A DNA stretch of 64,000 nt from Aurantiochytrium sp. KH105. Lineage: Eukaryota > Sar > Bigyra > Thraustochytrida > Thraustochytriidae. A program made the position numbers and the translations under genes. The stretch covers positions 186,001 to 250,000 of the forward strand of contig BGKB01000027.1 of NCBI GenBank assembly GCA_003116975.1, in the 5' to 3' direction. Below the pieces are notes generated by a model. It made no database searches, was not told the origin of the DNA, and worked only from the letters and a program-made list of their open reading frames with translations. Positions 41,922-52,092 of the stretch are shown one piece after another (positions within the stretch are counted from its first letter, which is position 1; every line of letters begins with the position of its first letter).

Positions 41922-43328
41922 TCAGTCTTCGTCTGAATCAGAAACGAGAAATGGTGGCTGGTATCCCTGAATCTCCAAGATATTCCAGTCGACCCATGAG
42001 AAAAAGGGGTGATTTTGAAGTTCTGCGAGACCGGCGGCAAAGCCAAGACGGTGTCGGCGGTCTTTTTGTAAAAGGCAGCTCGTGAGATGGCAGACAGCGT
42101 CAGAAGCTTCTACATCGCTTGGGAATGCAATTGGCGCAGTGCAAATGTCAACAGCACAAGCTTCGCGGTCTGGGTTGGTGAAGGGTACGTCTCCAAAGAT
42201 CATCTCGTAGAGTACGACTCCCAGACTCCACCAGTCGGCCTCGAAGGAATGCAGCATGCGCATAATTTGCTCTGGGCTGGCATAGTCGAGCGTTCCCGAG
42301 GAAGTCACGACGAGCCGCTTGCCTCTCTCGACGAACTGCAGGTCGTCGTCGGGCGACGCGTCAAGTATGCGGGAGGATACGCCGAAGTCGATGAGCCGTA
42401 TGTGGCCATTAGCGGCGATGCAGACGTTTTCTGGCTTGAGATCACCATGCACAATGCCATGTGCGTGGACGTATTCCAACGCGACGGCGATTTCGGCGAC
42501 GTAGAAGGCGATGTCAACCTCGGAGAGGTCTTGCTCGCGGATGAGCGTGAAGAGATCGCCGGCAGGGCAGAACTCGAGTCCGAAGCGGAGAGGCGCGTGT
42601 GGGCCTTCATCGTTTACGAAGAGAAGCTTGATGACAAAGACCCCAATACTTTCCTCGCCGTTGCCGTTGCCGTTGTTGTTGTTGTTGTTGTTGTTGCTAT
42701 TGTTGGAAAGATTCCCTCCCCACAGAATTTGGAGAGCTTCGAGTTCCCGGCGGGACTCTTCACGAGCTTGAGGAGTGTTTTTGAACTCTTTAATGGCGAT
42801 GAGGTCAGCGCCTTCGAGAGAGTTGGGCGCATGCGCGACGAAGATGCGCGCATATGCGCCTTCTTGGAGGGCGTGGGCCGCCCATCCGTCTGGAGTCTGG
42901 TCGTCGCCGTCGAGCCCTTCGCAAAAGGGCTCGGCGGAGTCTGTTGAGGGTGACAGCGCCTGCGCGATTTGGCCAGCGCTGTTCGCCGCCTCGGCTCCGC
43001 TTGGCGTGGCGCTGTCGCTGTCGCCGTCGCCGCTCGCATCGCTCTCCGCGTTGCTCAACTCCTGCTGGAGTTGCTGCTGCTGGAGCTGGTGCTGAAGCGT
43101 CGAGGAAGACGGTTTCCTCTTGCGCAGCATTTCTTTCTCCGCGTTCTTCGCCGGGGCGCTCGCCGCCCCCGTCTTCGCCATCGTCGTTGGCCTCGACGGA
43201 GCCAGCGTCGCCGCCGCCGCCGCCGCCGAAGTTGGGAAGCACGCCGAAGCGCTCGCCTTGGCGGCGGTCGTCGCGGCGGCCTCGGCGCGCCTCTCGCCTT
43301 TGCAGCCGTCCGCCTCGGCGCGCGACAT
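41922..43328 (-). CDS. AGC-like kinase with HGD catalytic loop and degenerate glycine loop
   Basis: From the ATG at 43328 this is a 468-residue protein with a disordered Ala/Gln/Ser-rich head and a kinase domain with AGC-type C-lobe features (DWWSLGVVLYEMIFGDVPF, RRHRLG, an NHPFF motif, then a short PPF-containing tail). The beta-3 lysine is kept (IAIKEF), and DFG and SSGTLDYASPEQ are intact. The catalytic loop is IVHGDLKPEN (Arg to Gly), and the nucleotide loop lacks the GxGxxG pattern (QEGAYARIF). An Asn/Gly run (~42670-42706) is inserted in the N-lobe. Activity is doubtful but not excluded. The upstream extension to 43529 is Arg/Glu/Gly-rich and probably untranslated. Confidence 0.82.
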   Translation of the reverse strand: MSRAEADGCKGERRAEAAATTAAKASASACFPTSAAAAAATLAPSRPTTMAKTGAASAPAKNAEKEMLRKRKPSSSTLQHQLQQQQLQQELSNAESDASGDGDSDSATPSGAEAANSAGQIAQALSPSTDSAEPFCEGLDGDDQTPDGWAAHALQEGAYARIFVAHAPNSLEGADLIAIKEFKNTPQAREESRRELEALQILWGGNLSNNSNNNNNNNNGNGNGEESIGVFVIKLLFVNDEGPHAPLRFGLEFCPAGDLFTLIREQDLSEVDIAFYVAEIAVALEYVHAHGIVHGDLKPENVCIAANGHIRLIDFGVSSRILDASPDDDLQFVERGKRLVVTSSGTLDYASPEQIMRMLHSFEADWWSLGVVLYEMIFGDVPFTNPDREACAVDICTAPIAFPSDVEASDAVCHLTSCLLQKDRRHRLGFAAGLAELQNHPFFSWVDWNILEIQGYQPPFLVSDSDED

Positions 43329-46300
43329 CCGCGGCTCCGCTCCGCGACTCCGCTCCGCGCCTCGCGGCCCCACGCGGCCCTGCCTCGCCTGCGCCTCCTG
43401 CGCTCCCTGCGGCCGCGGTTCTATTCTGCCGCGCGAGTCGCGCTCGTGCGTCTCCGCTCGACCCGCCTTCTCTCTCTCGCCCTCTTTGCTTTGTCTTTCC
43501 CACACCCCCCGCCTTCCGCCCCAAACCACAGTCTGTGCCTGCTGCTGCGCGGGCTTGATCCGATGGTGCTCAGTCAGAGGATCCGCCTGCCTCGCCCAAT
43601 CCTATCGGTCGGCTGGGAGGGAGTGGTGGCTCGCGCTGCCTCGAGTTGGTTGCTTGGTTGGTTGCTTGGTTGGTTGCTTGGTTGGTTGCTTGGTTGCCTG
43701 CTCACCCAGATTCGCTTGGCTTGCTCGAGCACATTTGATTGCTTGAGCGCGATCGCTTGCTTGATTGACCAAATTGCTCAGCCGTCGGTTCGCCGCGTCT
43801 CCACTTGGGACTAACCTCTCCCCGAGCTTTACGGAATCCAGGCTCCTGCGTCTCCTCGACTTGCCTTTTCGAGCGCGCTGATGCTTCTCCTTGAGCTTCT
43901 CTGCCTCTTCGCCCGCGCTCGCCGCGGCGCCGCTACAGCACCTGCAGCTCCTGCAGCTCCTGCAGCGCAAGAACGGGCAGCGGGCGCACGGCCACCAGCG
44001 CGAGCAGCGGCGGCAGAAGCGCGCGAGGCCCCTCAAGAGCCGCGTAAAGCCGCGCGAGACCCTCCCTGCTTCGCAATGCACTTAGGGGGGCCTTCACTGC
44101 AGGCCTTCTGCATACTTGCAGGACTGTGGGCGAACGCCTCCCTTGCCCTTCGCCAGTCAGGATCGCGCCTACCCTCGCCTCGCGTCCGCCGCGAGCCACC
44201 GGCCAGCCGTCCGACTGGCCGCAGCAGCAGTAACCGGTGCCTGAGCTCTTGCGCTCTGCGCTATGCGCTCTGCGCTCGGCCGCGTCGAGCGGCAGCCAGG
44301 CGAGGAAAGTTTGCCGTGCCGCTTTGGCCGTCACAAGCCGCCATGCCCGCCACTCGTCCCCGACCCCGCCGCTGCAATACCACAGCGGGCCCGCCGCACC
44401 GCGCGCCCCCTGCCTGAACCGACAGACCTTCCCTCAGTGCGGGCCCTCGTCAGTGCTTTGAGGCTGTACTGGTGCACCAGGAGGAGCAGCACCAAGATGA
44501 GCACCCCCCGTCGTTGCGACGGCCGCACCAACGGACGGTGAGATCAAGACGCCCGGAGTCGGCCGCCAGGTCCCGGCCGTTTACGCGTCCGCCGCTCCGG
44601 CCGCGTCGCGCCGAAGTGGCCCGCCGGCCAGTTTTAAAGCCAGCGGTATCGAGTCAAGGAGTCAAGATGAGCCTTACCTAAAACTCAAAGGTGAAAATCT
44701 GATCAAGCTACAGCTGTAGTAAGAGTCTTATTTCTTTCGAAGTGGAATGCGTCAGTTACACCAAGTACTCAGGCTGCTATACGTGTAAAAAAAACTGTTG
44801 CCACGGTTTACAGCGTCAAAATGGGTGCCAACACATTTTCCAACTTCCAGTGTAGCTGCCCTTCGTTTATCCGGACAGTCTTCTGCATGTTTCATTTACA
44901 AAGCACTTAATTTTTCCTACTAGCAGTTACATCGCCACGGCAGTAAATGCACTGGCCGTAAGAACGGTGAGAGCGTCATGGCTGGGCAGCAGCATCGGCT
45001 CCCCTCCCCCCCCCCCCCCGCGGGCGCGTCCTTCACAGCCGCCCACAGCGTGTCTTTCCGCCAGTCTGGCGGCCGCAAGAATAGAATTACCTCGTCTCGC
45101 TGCGGGCGGAGGGAGGGAGGCGGCCGCAAGAATAGAATTCCTTCGTCTCGCTGCGGGCGGAGGGAGGGAGGGAAGGAGGGAGGGAGGGAAGGAGGGAGGA
45201 GCGGAGCCTGCGCCGCTGCTCACAGGCTCGCTCGTGCGTCGCACGCTCGCGTGCTGTCGCTCACTCTCCTTGCGCTGGCCGATCCGAGCCACGCCGACGC
45301 GACGGAATGCAAAGGCGACGCTCGCCTTGACGCGCCAACCAGCCAAAGTGACAAACAGCAGCTCGCCTAACAGTCCACGCCGCATCCTGCACCTCAACCA
45401 CAGTGTTTAAGGGCAACGCCGCATGGGGGCCTTCGCGGCGCTTCTGAAGGCTGGCCCTCCCGCCCCGCAGTGCTTCGCGTCCCGCCGGCAGGGAAGGCAG
45501 CTGTCATGGCAGGCCCAGAGGGCAGCGACGAAAGACCCCTCGCTGCTTTCGCGCCTCCCCCGCCCTCCCTCCTGCTCCCGCTCTCCCGCTCCACTCCGCC
45601 GCGACTCGCCCTGCGCGCGCCGCCGGCCTCGCAGCCAGCCAGCCGGCCACCAGTGGCCAATGGCCAGCCAGCCAGAGGCCGGGCCCGCGCCTGACCGACC
45701 GCGGCGCGTCGGCCTGACCCTTTCGGCACCGCCGGAGCCTGCCCCTGGCCTCCTCCCCTCACGGCGGCTGTGCTCGGACCGAGCGAGGCCTCGCTCGATC
45801 GAGGGACGGGCCCGCGGCCGGCAGTGCGGATGAGGCCCCGCTGGGCGGATGGATGGAGGGATGGATGGATGGGTTAATGGATGAATAGATGGACGGACGG
45901 GTGGATGCGGCGCGGGAGATCGTGACCGCGAGAACGGCATGTGTTCCTCGCCTTTCATTTGGTTAGGGGCGACGCTTCTTGGCGGCGCCGGAACAGGGCT
46001 TCGCGAAGCGGCACACGGGAGCACACGCAATACACGACAGAGTGCAAACGACATGTGGGCCCTGCGCGCCGGCTGTGGGCGCAGGCGGAAACAGGCCAGG
46101 TCAGGGACAGGACAGGACAGGACAGGACAGGACACGACACGAATCTCTCAAACTCTCGCGCGCCTGCCTGAGCCAGGAGGTTCACGCCCGGCCCTGGTCC
46201 ATTCAATGATTCAATGCTTGGTCAGACTTCGCGGCTGGGCTGTGCAGCTTCTATTCCGCGAGCCGCGAGCCGCGAGCCGCGGTTTCTTTCCGGCGACCAT

Positions 46301-46860
46301 TTTAGAGTTTGCTTTGGCTGGCCTGATAGACAGGAATCGTATGTTTAGAAACCGAGCGAACGATCGCCTCTCTTCGGCATGTGACTCCTGCGATTGGAAA
46401 GAAAGAGCTCTCGAGAAACTCGTCGACCGCCTCGTCGAGCGAGCTGTCGCAGCTTGTCGGCGCTGTCAGACCGCAGCGCACGCTCACCGCTTGCCTTTTC
46501 TATACCTTCTCCATCGACCAACCGTTCGAGCAAAGTGCAACCCTTGCACGCCCCGAGAAGCTCGCTCTTCTCGCGCACGATGCACACCATTTCTCGACCG
46601 CGGGACGTCTTTCGAACGCGCTTCAAGTCTTCCATCGATCGATCGATCGAACGGCCGGCCGGCCGGCCGTCAACGATCGATCGATCGAGCATCGATCAAG
46701 CAACCAAGCAACCAAGTAACCAATCATTCCATCCATCGATCGATCGATCAATCAATCTGCGTCCAACACCTTTTCTTTGAGCTCGGAACCCCGGGCGAGT
46801 TCTTGCGGCGCGGCGCGTCTGCGCTCGCGCGGCGGTGGATCCCCGACCGGGAGCGGCTGC
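43329..46860. other. 3.5 kb GC-rich, repeat-rich region without a confident gene
   Basis: Visible structures are a (GGTTGCTT)n array at ~43649-43700, a run of 14 C at 45006-45019, a 51-bp tandem duplication at 45068-45169, GGAGG runs to ~45205, a degenerate (GGAT)n at ~45845-45905, a (GGACA)n at ~46105-46135, GAGCCGC repeats at ~46258-46282 and dense GATCGATC/GGCC blocks at ~46625-46755. Several frames are open on both strands because stop codons are rare at this GC content. None contains a recognisable domain. Confidence 0.5.
45068..45169. repeat. 51-bp tandem duplication
   Basis: Two near-identical 51-bp units start at 45068 and 45119, each beginning GGCGGCCGCAAGAATAGAAT. They differ at only two or three bases. 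A G-rich (GGAGG)n tract follows. Confidence 0.85.
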
Positions 46861-46871
46861 GCGGCGAGGAG

Positions 46872-47430
46872 GCCGAAAGCGCTGAGGGGATCGGGTCCTG
46901 GAGCGCGAGGATGACGCCGCGACGAAGAAGCAAAAGCTAGATCCGGAGAAGCTGCAAGACCATTTCCGAGCGCTGCCGCTCGGAACTACGGAATGCGCCG
47001 CGTCGTCCGAGGCGTGAGACCACGTCACGGCGGTTGGCGGCTTCGCTGGCCAAGAATGGCGCTTTGTTGGCGACTGCCTGGCGCAGAAGAATCGGTGGGC
47101 CTCGCCGCCGCGCCTGGTGGCGAACAAGTACACGTACCAGGGAGTTGGGCAAGCTCGATGCGTGAGTGCGGGGCCGATCGCCATCGAGTCAAGAGCAAGA
47201 AAGGCGAGCGGGAGGGAGAATGAACGAATTATATCACATTGTTCCTGCCGGTCGACTGGCAGCGGCACGATGGCTGACGCCTGACGCCTGAGAACGAGAA
47301 CCCGAGTTTGCGTGTGTGTTCGAGGCTCTCGTCCAACACAATTACACAGAGGCTTGACGAGGCTCTTGGGATCCTGGCCATCGAGTATACCGGTCCCATG
47401 GAGAACGCCGAAGGTCACCCAGGCAGTTGC
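46872..47430 (+). other. Coding-like fragments, unresolved gene or pseudogene
   Basis: One frame from ~46884 to 47163 has natural amino-acid composition and high GC at third positions but is cut by a single TGA near 47010. It reaches a canonical GTGAGT donor at ~47161. A matching acceptor (ATTACACAG, ~47350) opens a short frame that ends in TGA near 47429. This could be the 3' end of a spliced gene with one sequence error, or a decayed copy. No domain is recognised. Confidence 0.3.
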
Positions 47431-47457
47431 ACTTGATCGCACATGCTTCTTTCTCTC

Positions 47458-47532
47458 TTTGTTTGTTTGTTTGTTTGTTTGTTTGTTTGTTTGTTTGTTT
47501 GTTTGTTTGTTTGTTGTTTGTTTGTTTGTTTC
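47458..47532. repeat. (GTTT)n microsatellite
   Basis: About 18 near-perfect GTTT units with one TTG interruption near 47510. It lies ~240 bases upstream of the next gene start. Its translation gives a misleading CLFV repeat in an open frame. Confidence 0.9.
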
Positions 47533-47769
47533 CCTGGTGCTCATCGGCGGCCTTGCCTGCTCCCTTTGTTTGGCCTGCTGTGCAGGGTGTTCTTTGGCCG
47601 AACTGCCCTGCCTTTGCTTTGTCCAAGCCGTCTTTCAGCCTCGCGCGAGCATGCTCCGCGCCCTGCCCGCCCTCCCTCCGGCTGCGCGCGCAGAGGCAGC
47701 CGCGCTCGTCGCGCTGGCCAGCCTGAGTCGCGAGAGCGAGCCAAGCTGACTCGAAGAGCGGCAGCCGAA

Positions 47770-49539
47770 ATGCGCAAAGCCGCAACAGCTGCGACCATGC
47801 TGCAGGGCGCAGCGCGTCGCGCAAGCACGGCGCAGACGCGAGGCCTCGGCGCGCGCGTGCCGAGGCCCCGGCGGCCGCGAAGGCAGCTCGCCGCGCAAGC
47901 AGTCGCGCGCGATGGCACCTTGAGTCTTGGGATGGCGGGCGCGCGAATGCTGGCCACCGAAGCGGGCACCACGCGCGAGCACTTCCACAAGACTCTCGGA
48001 AAGGGCGCGGCGGCTGGGACGCTGGACGTGACCAAACCGCTCGAGCTCCTCAAGCTTTTTAGTAGCCGTATGCGCGAAGACGAGGGAAAGGAGGAATTGC
48101 GGGCCTTGAAGGAGGACCTTATGAACCTCAAAGAAAAAGCCTGTGACATCCCGACGCCACTCTCGTCCCGGCCCGAAGTCCGCAAAGCTGTCTTCGGCAT
48201 GCGCAAGGCGCAGACCGCATTCTTGCAACAGTTTCACCGCAGACTCAGCGAGCTCGAAAAGGCCTCCGCGTTCAAGCTCCTCGTCTTGTGGGAACAACAG
48301 GAACGAGGTTCCGAGGACGCATACAAGACCTTTGTGCGCGACATCATGTACCTAGAAAAGCAAATCGAACTTATCCATGATCCCAAGGAGAGAGCCATTG
48401 CGCGCATGGACTGGCGAAAAACCTTTCGTGCGTGGGTGGTCCTCCATCTTCTGCAGGACGAAAAGGTAATTGTTCATTTTGACAAGTCAAGGAACGCGAT
48501 GGAATTCTACGAGTCATCGTCATCAATGGACAAGATGCCACTCGTCTATGCTGCCATCTTCCCGGCATACCATGCCCTCATTCCAAACGCCGCCCCCGAA
48601 ATTCCCGCGCCAGACGACAGTGCAAAGTGGTTTCATGATCGCCTGCCCGTTGCCATCGAGCGCTCAGCAATCTGGATCAGCTCCTCTTTTCGCTCAGTCA
48701 AGGACCAAGAGACTTCCGTTGTCCTTCACGCCGTCTTTCGCTTCGCACTGGGCGCCATCGGTAAGCAGTTGGCACTTTCCCCCACCGAATTCGCAGCCGC
48801 GCTTAGCGAGGTTGCGTCGCGGGCTGTGCACGAGGTCTTTTGGCGGACTCCGGGCCCCAAGCGCTACATTGCACCGCACGCGGTTCCCCAGGTTGAATCG
48901 CACATCAACGCTCTTGGTCTCCCAACCACTAGCATCTATTCTCGTGGACCAGACTCGACACCCCTCAGTTTGCACCATGGCACCTACGCGTGGCCGGCCC
49001 CAGGCGCACCAGGCGTCTCTATTGATCCCAAGGCTTGTCACATCATCATGAGTCACATCATGTTGCGTCGTGAGGATGGCAGCATTGCGAGCTTGCCCTT
49101 TCGAAGTCGCTCAAGAGGACTTCACGCTACGGATGCCGACGACAATGAGGATTTATACAAAGGCGGCTCTCCAGACGACCGGCGATTTGTTTATTCAGCC
49201 ATTGCAGTCTCCTTTACAGTCCCAGTCGAGAACCGCACCCTCTTTGGCGATTTCCTGCCCGGGGTGCCCAAAACCGAAAACGTCGTCTTCAAAAAGCTTC
49301 TCACTGTGGAAATAGACTTGCCGCGAGACGTATTCCTCCCGCGCAAGGAGCTTGATTCGGCCAAGGGCTCAGGCGCCCTTCAACGAGCCCTCTACCCCGA
49401 TGGCGCAGAGGTCTTGAAGGATCGTGCGGACATTCTTGCTCCTCCTTTCAACGCCCGAGTCACGGGCATTTATGCGACAAATGAACCCACCGCACTCATG
49501 AATAGCGCGCGTTCCCTCTTACGGGCATCCCTCTCGTGA
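47770..49539 (+). CDS. Orphan protein, probable mitochondrial, 589 residues
   Basis: From the ATG at 47770 the first ~45 residues are rich in Arg, Ala, Ser and Thr and free of acidic residues, as in a mitochondrial presequence. The rest is a soluble globular protein. A helical part (~80-230) has long amphipathic stretches such as KEELRALKEDLMNLKEK, and a C-terminal part (~300-589) is rich in beta strands and prolines. I recognise no family motif. The frame is open upstream through the (GTTT)n tract, but that extension is repeat-derived. Single exon. Confidence 0.7.
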   Translation: MRKAATAATMLQGAARRASTAQTRGLGARVPRPRRPRRQLAAQAVARDGTLSLGMAGARMLATEAGTTREHFHKTLGKGAAAGTLDVTKPLELLKLFSSRMREDEGKEELRALKEDLMNLKEKACDIPTPLSSRPEVRKAVFGMRKAQTAFLQQFHRRLSELEKASAFKLLVLWEQQERGSEDAYKTFVRDIMYLEKQIELIHDPKERAIARMDWRKTFRAWVVLHLLQDEKVIVHFDKSRNAMEFYESSSSMDKMPLVYAAIFPAYHALIPNAAPEIPAPDDSAKWFHDRLPVAIERSAIWISSSFRSVKDQETSVVLHAVFRFALGAIGKQLALSPTEFAAALSEVASRAVHEVFWRTPGPKRYIAPHAVPQVESHINALGLPTTSIYSRGPDSTPLSLHHGTYAWPAPGAPGVSIDPKACHIIMSHIMLRREDGSIASLPFRSRSRGLHATDADDNEDLYKGGSPDDRRFVYSAIAVSFTVPVENRTLFGDFLPGVPKTENVVFKKLLTVEIDLPRDVFLPRKELDSAKGSGALQRALYPDGAEVLKDRADILAPPFNARVTGIYATNEPTALMNSARSLLRASLS

Positions 49540-50803
49540 ATATTGTGTCTGACTTATTTCCTTAATGCTGCTCCACTGTGGTCGCTCGCTCGCTCGCAAA
49601 GCGTTGCGAGACATTGTCATATTTTTTTCTTTTTAACGTGAACGCATGAATTACCATCGACATTTGCGACGTTCGATGTCTCTCGCACGCTCAGGAAAGC
49701 ATTCATCAAACCTTTGTACCGCTAGCTTGCCCTTGTCCAGACAAGACTTTGCCGCTCCTCTTCCACCGTCATACCTCGCTTTCTCGATTGCCCACCCTTG
49801 GGCACTCCACGTCGGCAACGGTTCATTTCTTCTTCCGTGTGTTCGCTACAGCATCGCCAAAGCTCAAGCTCTTTCCTCTGCACTGCCATACCCTGCCCTG
49901 CCCTGCCCTGCCTTGCGCTCTTCCAGTCGATGCGTTGTCGCCAAGCCATTGATCGCCTCGACGGTCTTTCTCCGTCCAACGAATTCATCCTGCAAAACTT
50001 CCTTTCACGCGTCACCTCCGAAGCCTGGCTGCGCGTGTGTCTAACAAGAAGAGACCATGTGTACTAACTCCTTACGCCCGGTCTGCACATGTCGGCGCAT
50101 GCGCGCCACGCACGCCCGTACGCAAGCAAACAAACGGCCTCCGTTCCTGCGCGTCGTGTCCGCCGCAGCGAAGCAGCCCCGCGAGCTCGTCGCGACGCCG
50201 CGGGAGCGAGAGCGCGAGACGCGCAGCAGAGCGGCGGCGCGGGGCGCGAGAGGAGAGAGAGGGGCCTTCTTTTTCGGGGTAACCAATCGGTGTGGAAAAC
50301 CGCGCCGCCGGCACGCCGGGACGAGCCTTGAGACCCCGAACGAGAGAGGCGGGCGCGCCCCGCTGCAGCACGCCGCCGCCGACGCGCGCGGCGAGGGCCC
50401 CGCGCCGCCGCCGGAGCGAGCGCCGATCTGGCCCCGCGCGCCGCCGACCCGCGCCGACCCGCGCCGGCCGTTGCGCCAACGGCGCAGCTTCGGAAGGCGA
50501 GCCAAGGCGGTTTACGCGCCGGCGGCCGCTGACGCCCAAGACCGACGCTCTCGCCGCCGCCGCCGCTTCCTCGCGCACGCAAGCAGGCAGGCAGGCAGGC
50601 AGGCAGGCAGGCCTGCGCTCGGCCGCGCTGCAGACCCACACCGTCGAGGCGGTCAGCCTGGACGAGCTCGGCCTGGGCCAGGCCGGCTGTGCGGGTCCGG
50701 ACTCGCGCGCACAAGGGGGGCGACGACGCACGTGTTTTTCTCTCTCGCTCGTTTTCGCCCTGCCTCTCCTCAAGGCGAGCGGGCCTAGGCCGCTCGGCTC
50801 AAG
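49540..50803. other. Spacer with CCCTG and CAGG repeats
   Basis: 1.26 kb between two same-strand genes. The first half is near-neutral in composition with a (CCCTG)n at ~49892-49914. The second half is very GC-rich with a (GGCA)n at ~50583-50611. Multiple open frames exist on both strands, but none is convincing. Confidence 0.4.
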
Positions 50804-51592
50804 ATGTACTTCATCGCGGTGCTCGTCAACATCGTCTTCTGCGCAGGACTGACGCTGCAAATGTTCCTTCGTCGCAAGATGAAACCCGAGCCCTTTATTG
50901 GCCTCGACGGCGGCGACCCCACGCGGGCGCGCATGCTGCGCGAGGCAAACGAACGTTTGACCGTGCTGCAATCCGCAATACGAAAACAGACCCACGAGCG
51001 CCGAAGTGTGCACCGAAAGCTCGAGGAGGAGCGCAGGGTTCGCGAAAAGCTGCGCTCCAAATTGGAGGAAGAGAAGCTCCTCCGTGCCAATATGCAGGCT
51101 TCACTACGTGCAGCTCAGGCCAAGCTTCTCAAGGCAGAGGAAGAACGCGACTCTCTCCAAAGTATTGTGTCTCTTCTTTGCGCCAACACGGGCACGCTAG
51201 AAAATCTGGTGACCGAGCTACGCACAGCAAAGACGAATTTGCCCTTGCCTCAGAACATCATTGGTTCAAATACTGCAAATCCCCCGGCAACATCCTCCTC
51301 ATCGTCATTAGCAACATCGCCCACATCATCGCATGACGACATACTCAACACCACATCACATTCGGGCAACAGCACACACCACACCTCGTCAGACGCGCGC
51401 AGCCAAGCCTCGTTTGCCTCTGTGGACTCACTCATGATGAAATCATGCATCTCCTATGGCTCTAGTCGATACCCAACGTCGACGAGCAATGCAAGCGTGC
51501 GTACGGACGAGTTTTTTGAACCAGGAACCAAACAGAGTGACCTGTACAATGCCTTTGAGACTGAGTCCGACTCAGAGAGCATGTCTAATTGA
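50804..51592 (+). CDS. Signal-anchored coiled-coil protein, unknown
   Basis: 262 residues. A hydrophobic segment at residues ~2-20 (YFIAVLVNIVFCAGLTLQMF) followed by basic residues predicts a signal anchor. Residues ~45-120 form a charged coiled coil (RKLEEERRVREKLRSKLEEE and continuation). The C-terminal half is Ser/Thr/Asn-rich and disordered with an acidic end. This looks like a small ER or vesicle membrane protein with a cytosolic coiled coil, but no family is recognised. The ATG follows a very GC-rich leader. Confidence 0.7.
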   Translation: MYFIAVLVNIVFCAGLTLQMFLRRKMKPEPFIGLDGGDPTRARMLREANERLTVLQSAIRKQTHERRSVHRKLEEERRVREKLRSKLEEEKLLRANMQASLRAAQAKLLKAEEERDSLQSIVSLLCANTGTLENLVTELRTAKTNLPLPQNIIGSNTANPPATSSSSSLATSPTSSHDDILNTTSHSGNSTHHTSSDARSQASFASVDSLMMKSCISYGSSRYPTSTSNASVRTDEFFEPGTKQSDLYNAFETESDSESMSN

Positions 51593-52092
51593 GAACACTT
51601 GGCTACGTGCTTGCACAACAGACGTACGTGACGCTTATTTCTCGGAGAATCTCTATCGATTTGACCGTCTCGAGCTTTCGGGCCAAGAGAATCAATCTCG
51701 ACCACTATGTAATTATCAGTTTTATGTTGCTCGCTTTTTTATCCAACGACGACCTTGGCAACCATCGATTTTCAGAAAAAAAGAAATCAGACTCTGCTTG
51801 GAGTGAGTACAAATCAGCAAAGCTAACCAGGGAGATTGTAAGTCTCAATAGCCCAGCCCCCTGCCAATTTCTTATCAGTGGCAGCACTGCAACCAAAAAC
51901 GAACTTTTCAAGAGGCCAATCAGGCGATCATCCATTGTCAAGTTACAAAATAGAACCAAAGCAAGATAATATAGCAGCAGAGCAGCATCAGCAGCAAATC
52001 ATAGAAAACCTCGTTTGTTGTGGTTAAAAGTGCATCTCGCGTCGAGCAGCAACTACATATCCTAGACAGGATGCCGACAGTCGATCGATCGC
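51593..52092. other. Convergent spacer
   Basis: 500 AT-richer bases between converging genes, with a GATCGATC motif at ~52080-52090 immediately past the eIF2-gamma stop. No gene seen. Confidence 0.4.

Noticed and set aside
47443-47769. N-terminal extension with a CLFV repeat
   Set aside because: It is the translation of the (GTTT)n microsatellite; the ATG at 47770 starts a typical presequence.
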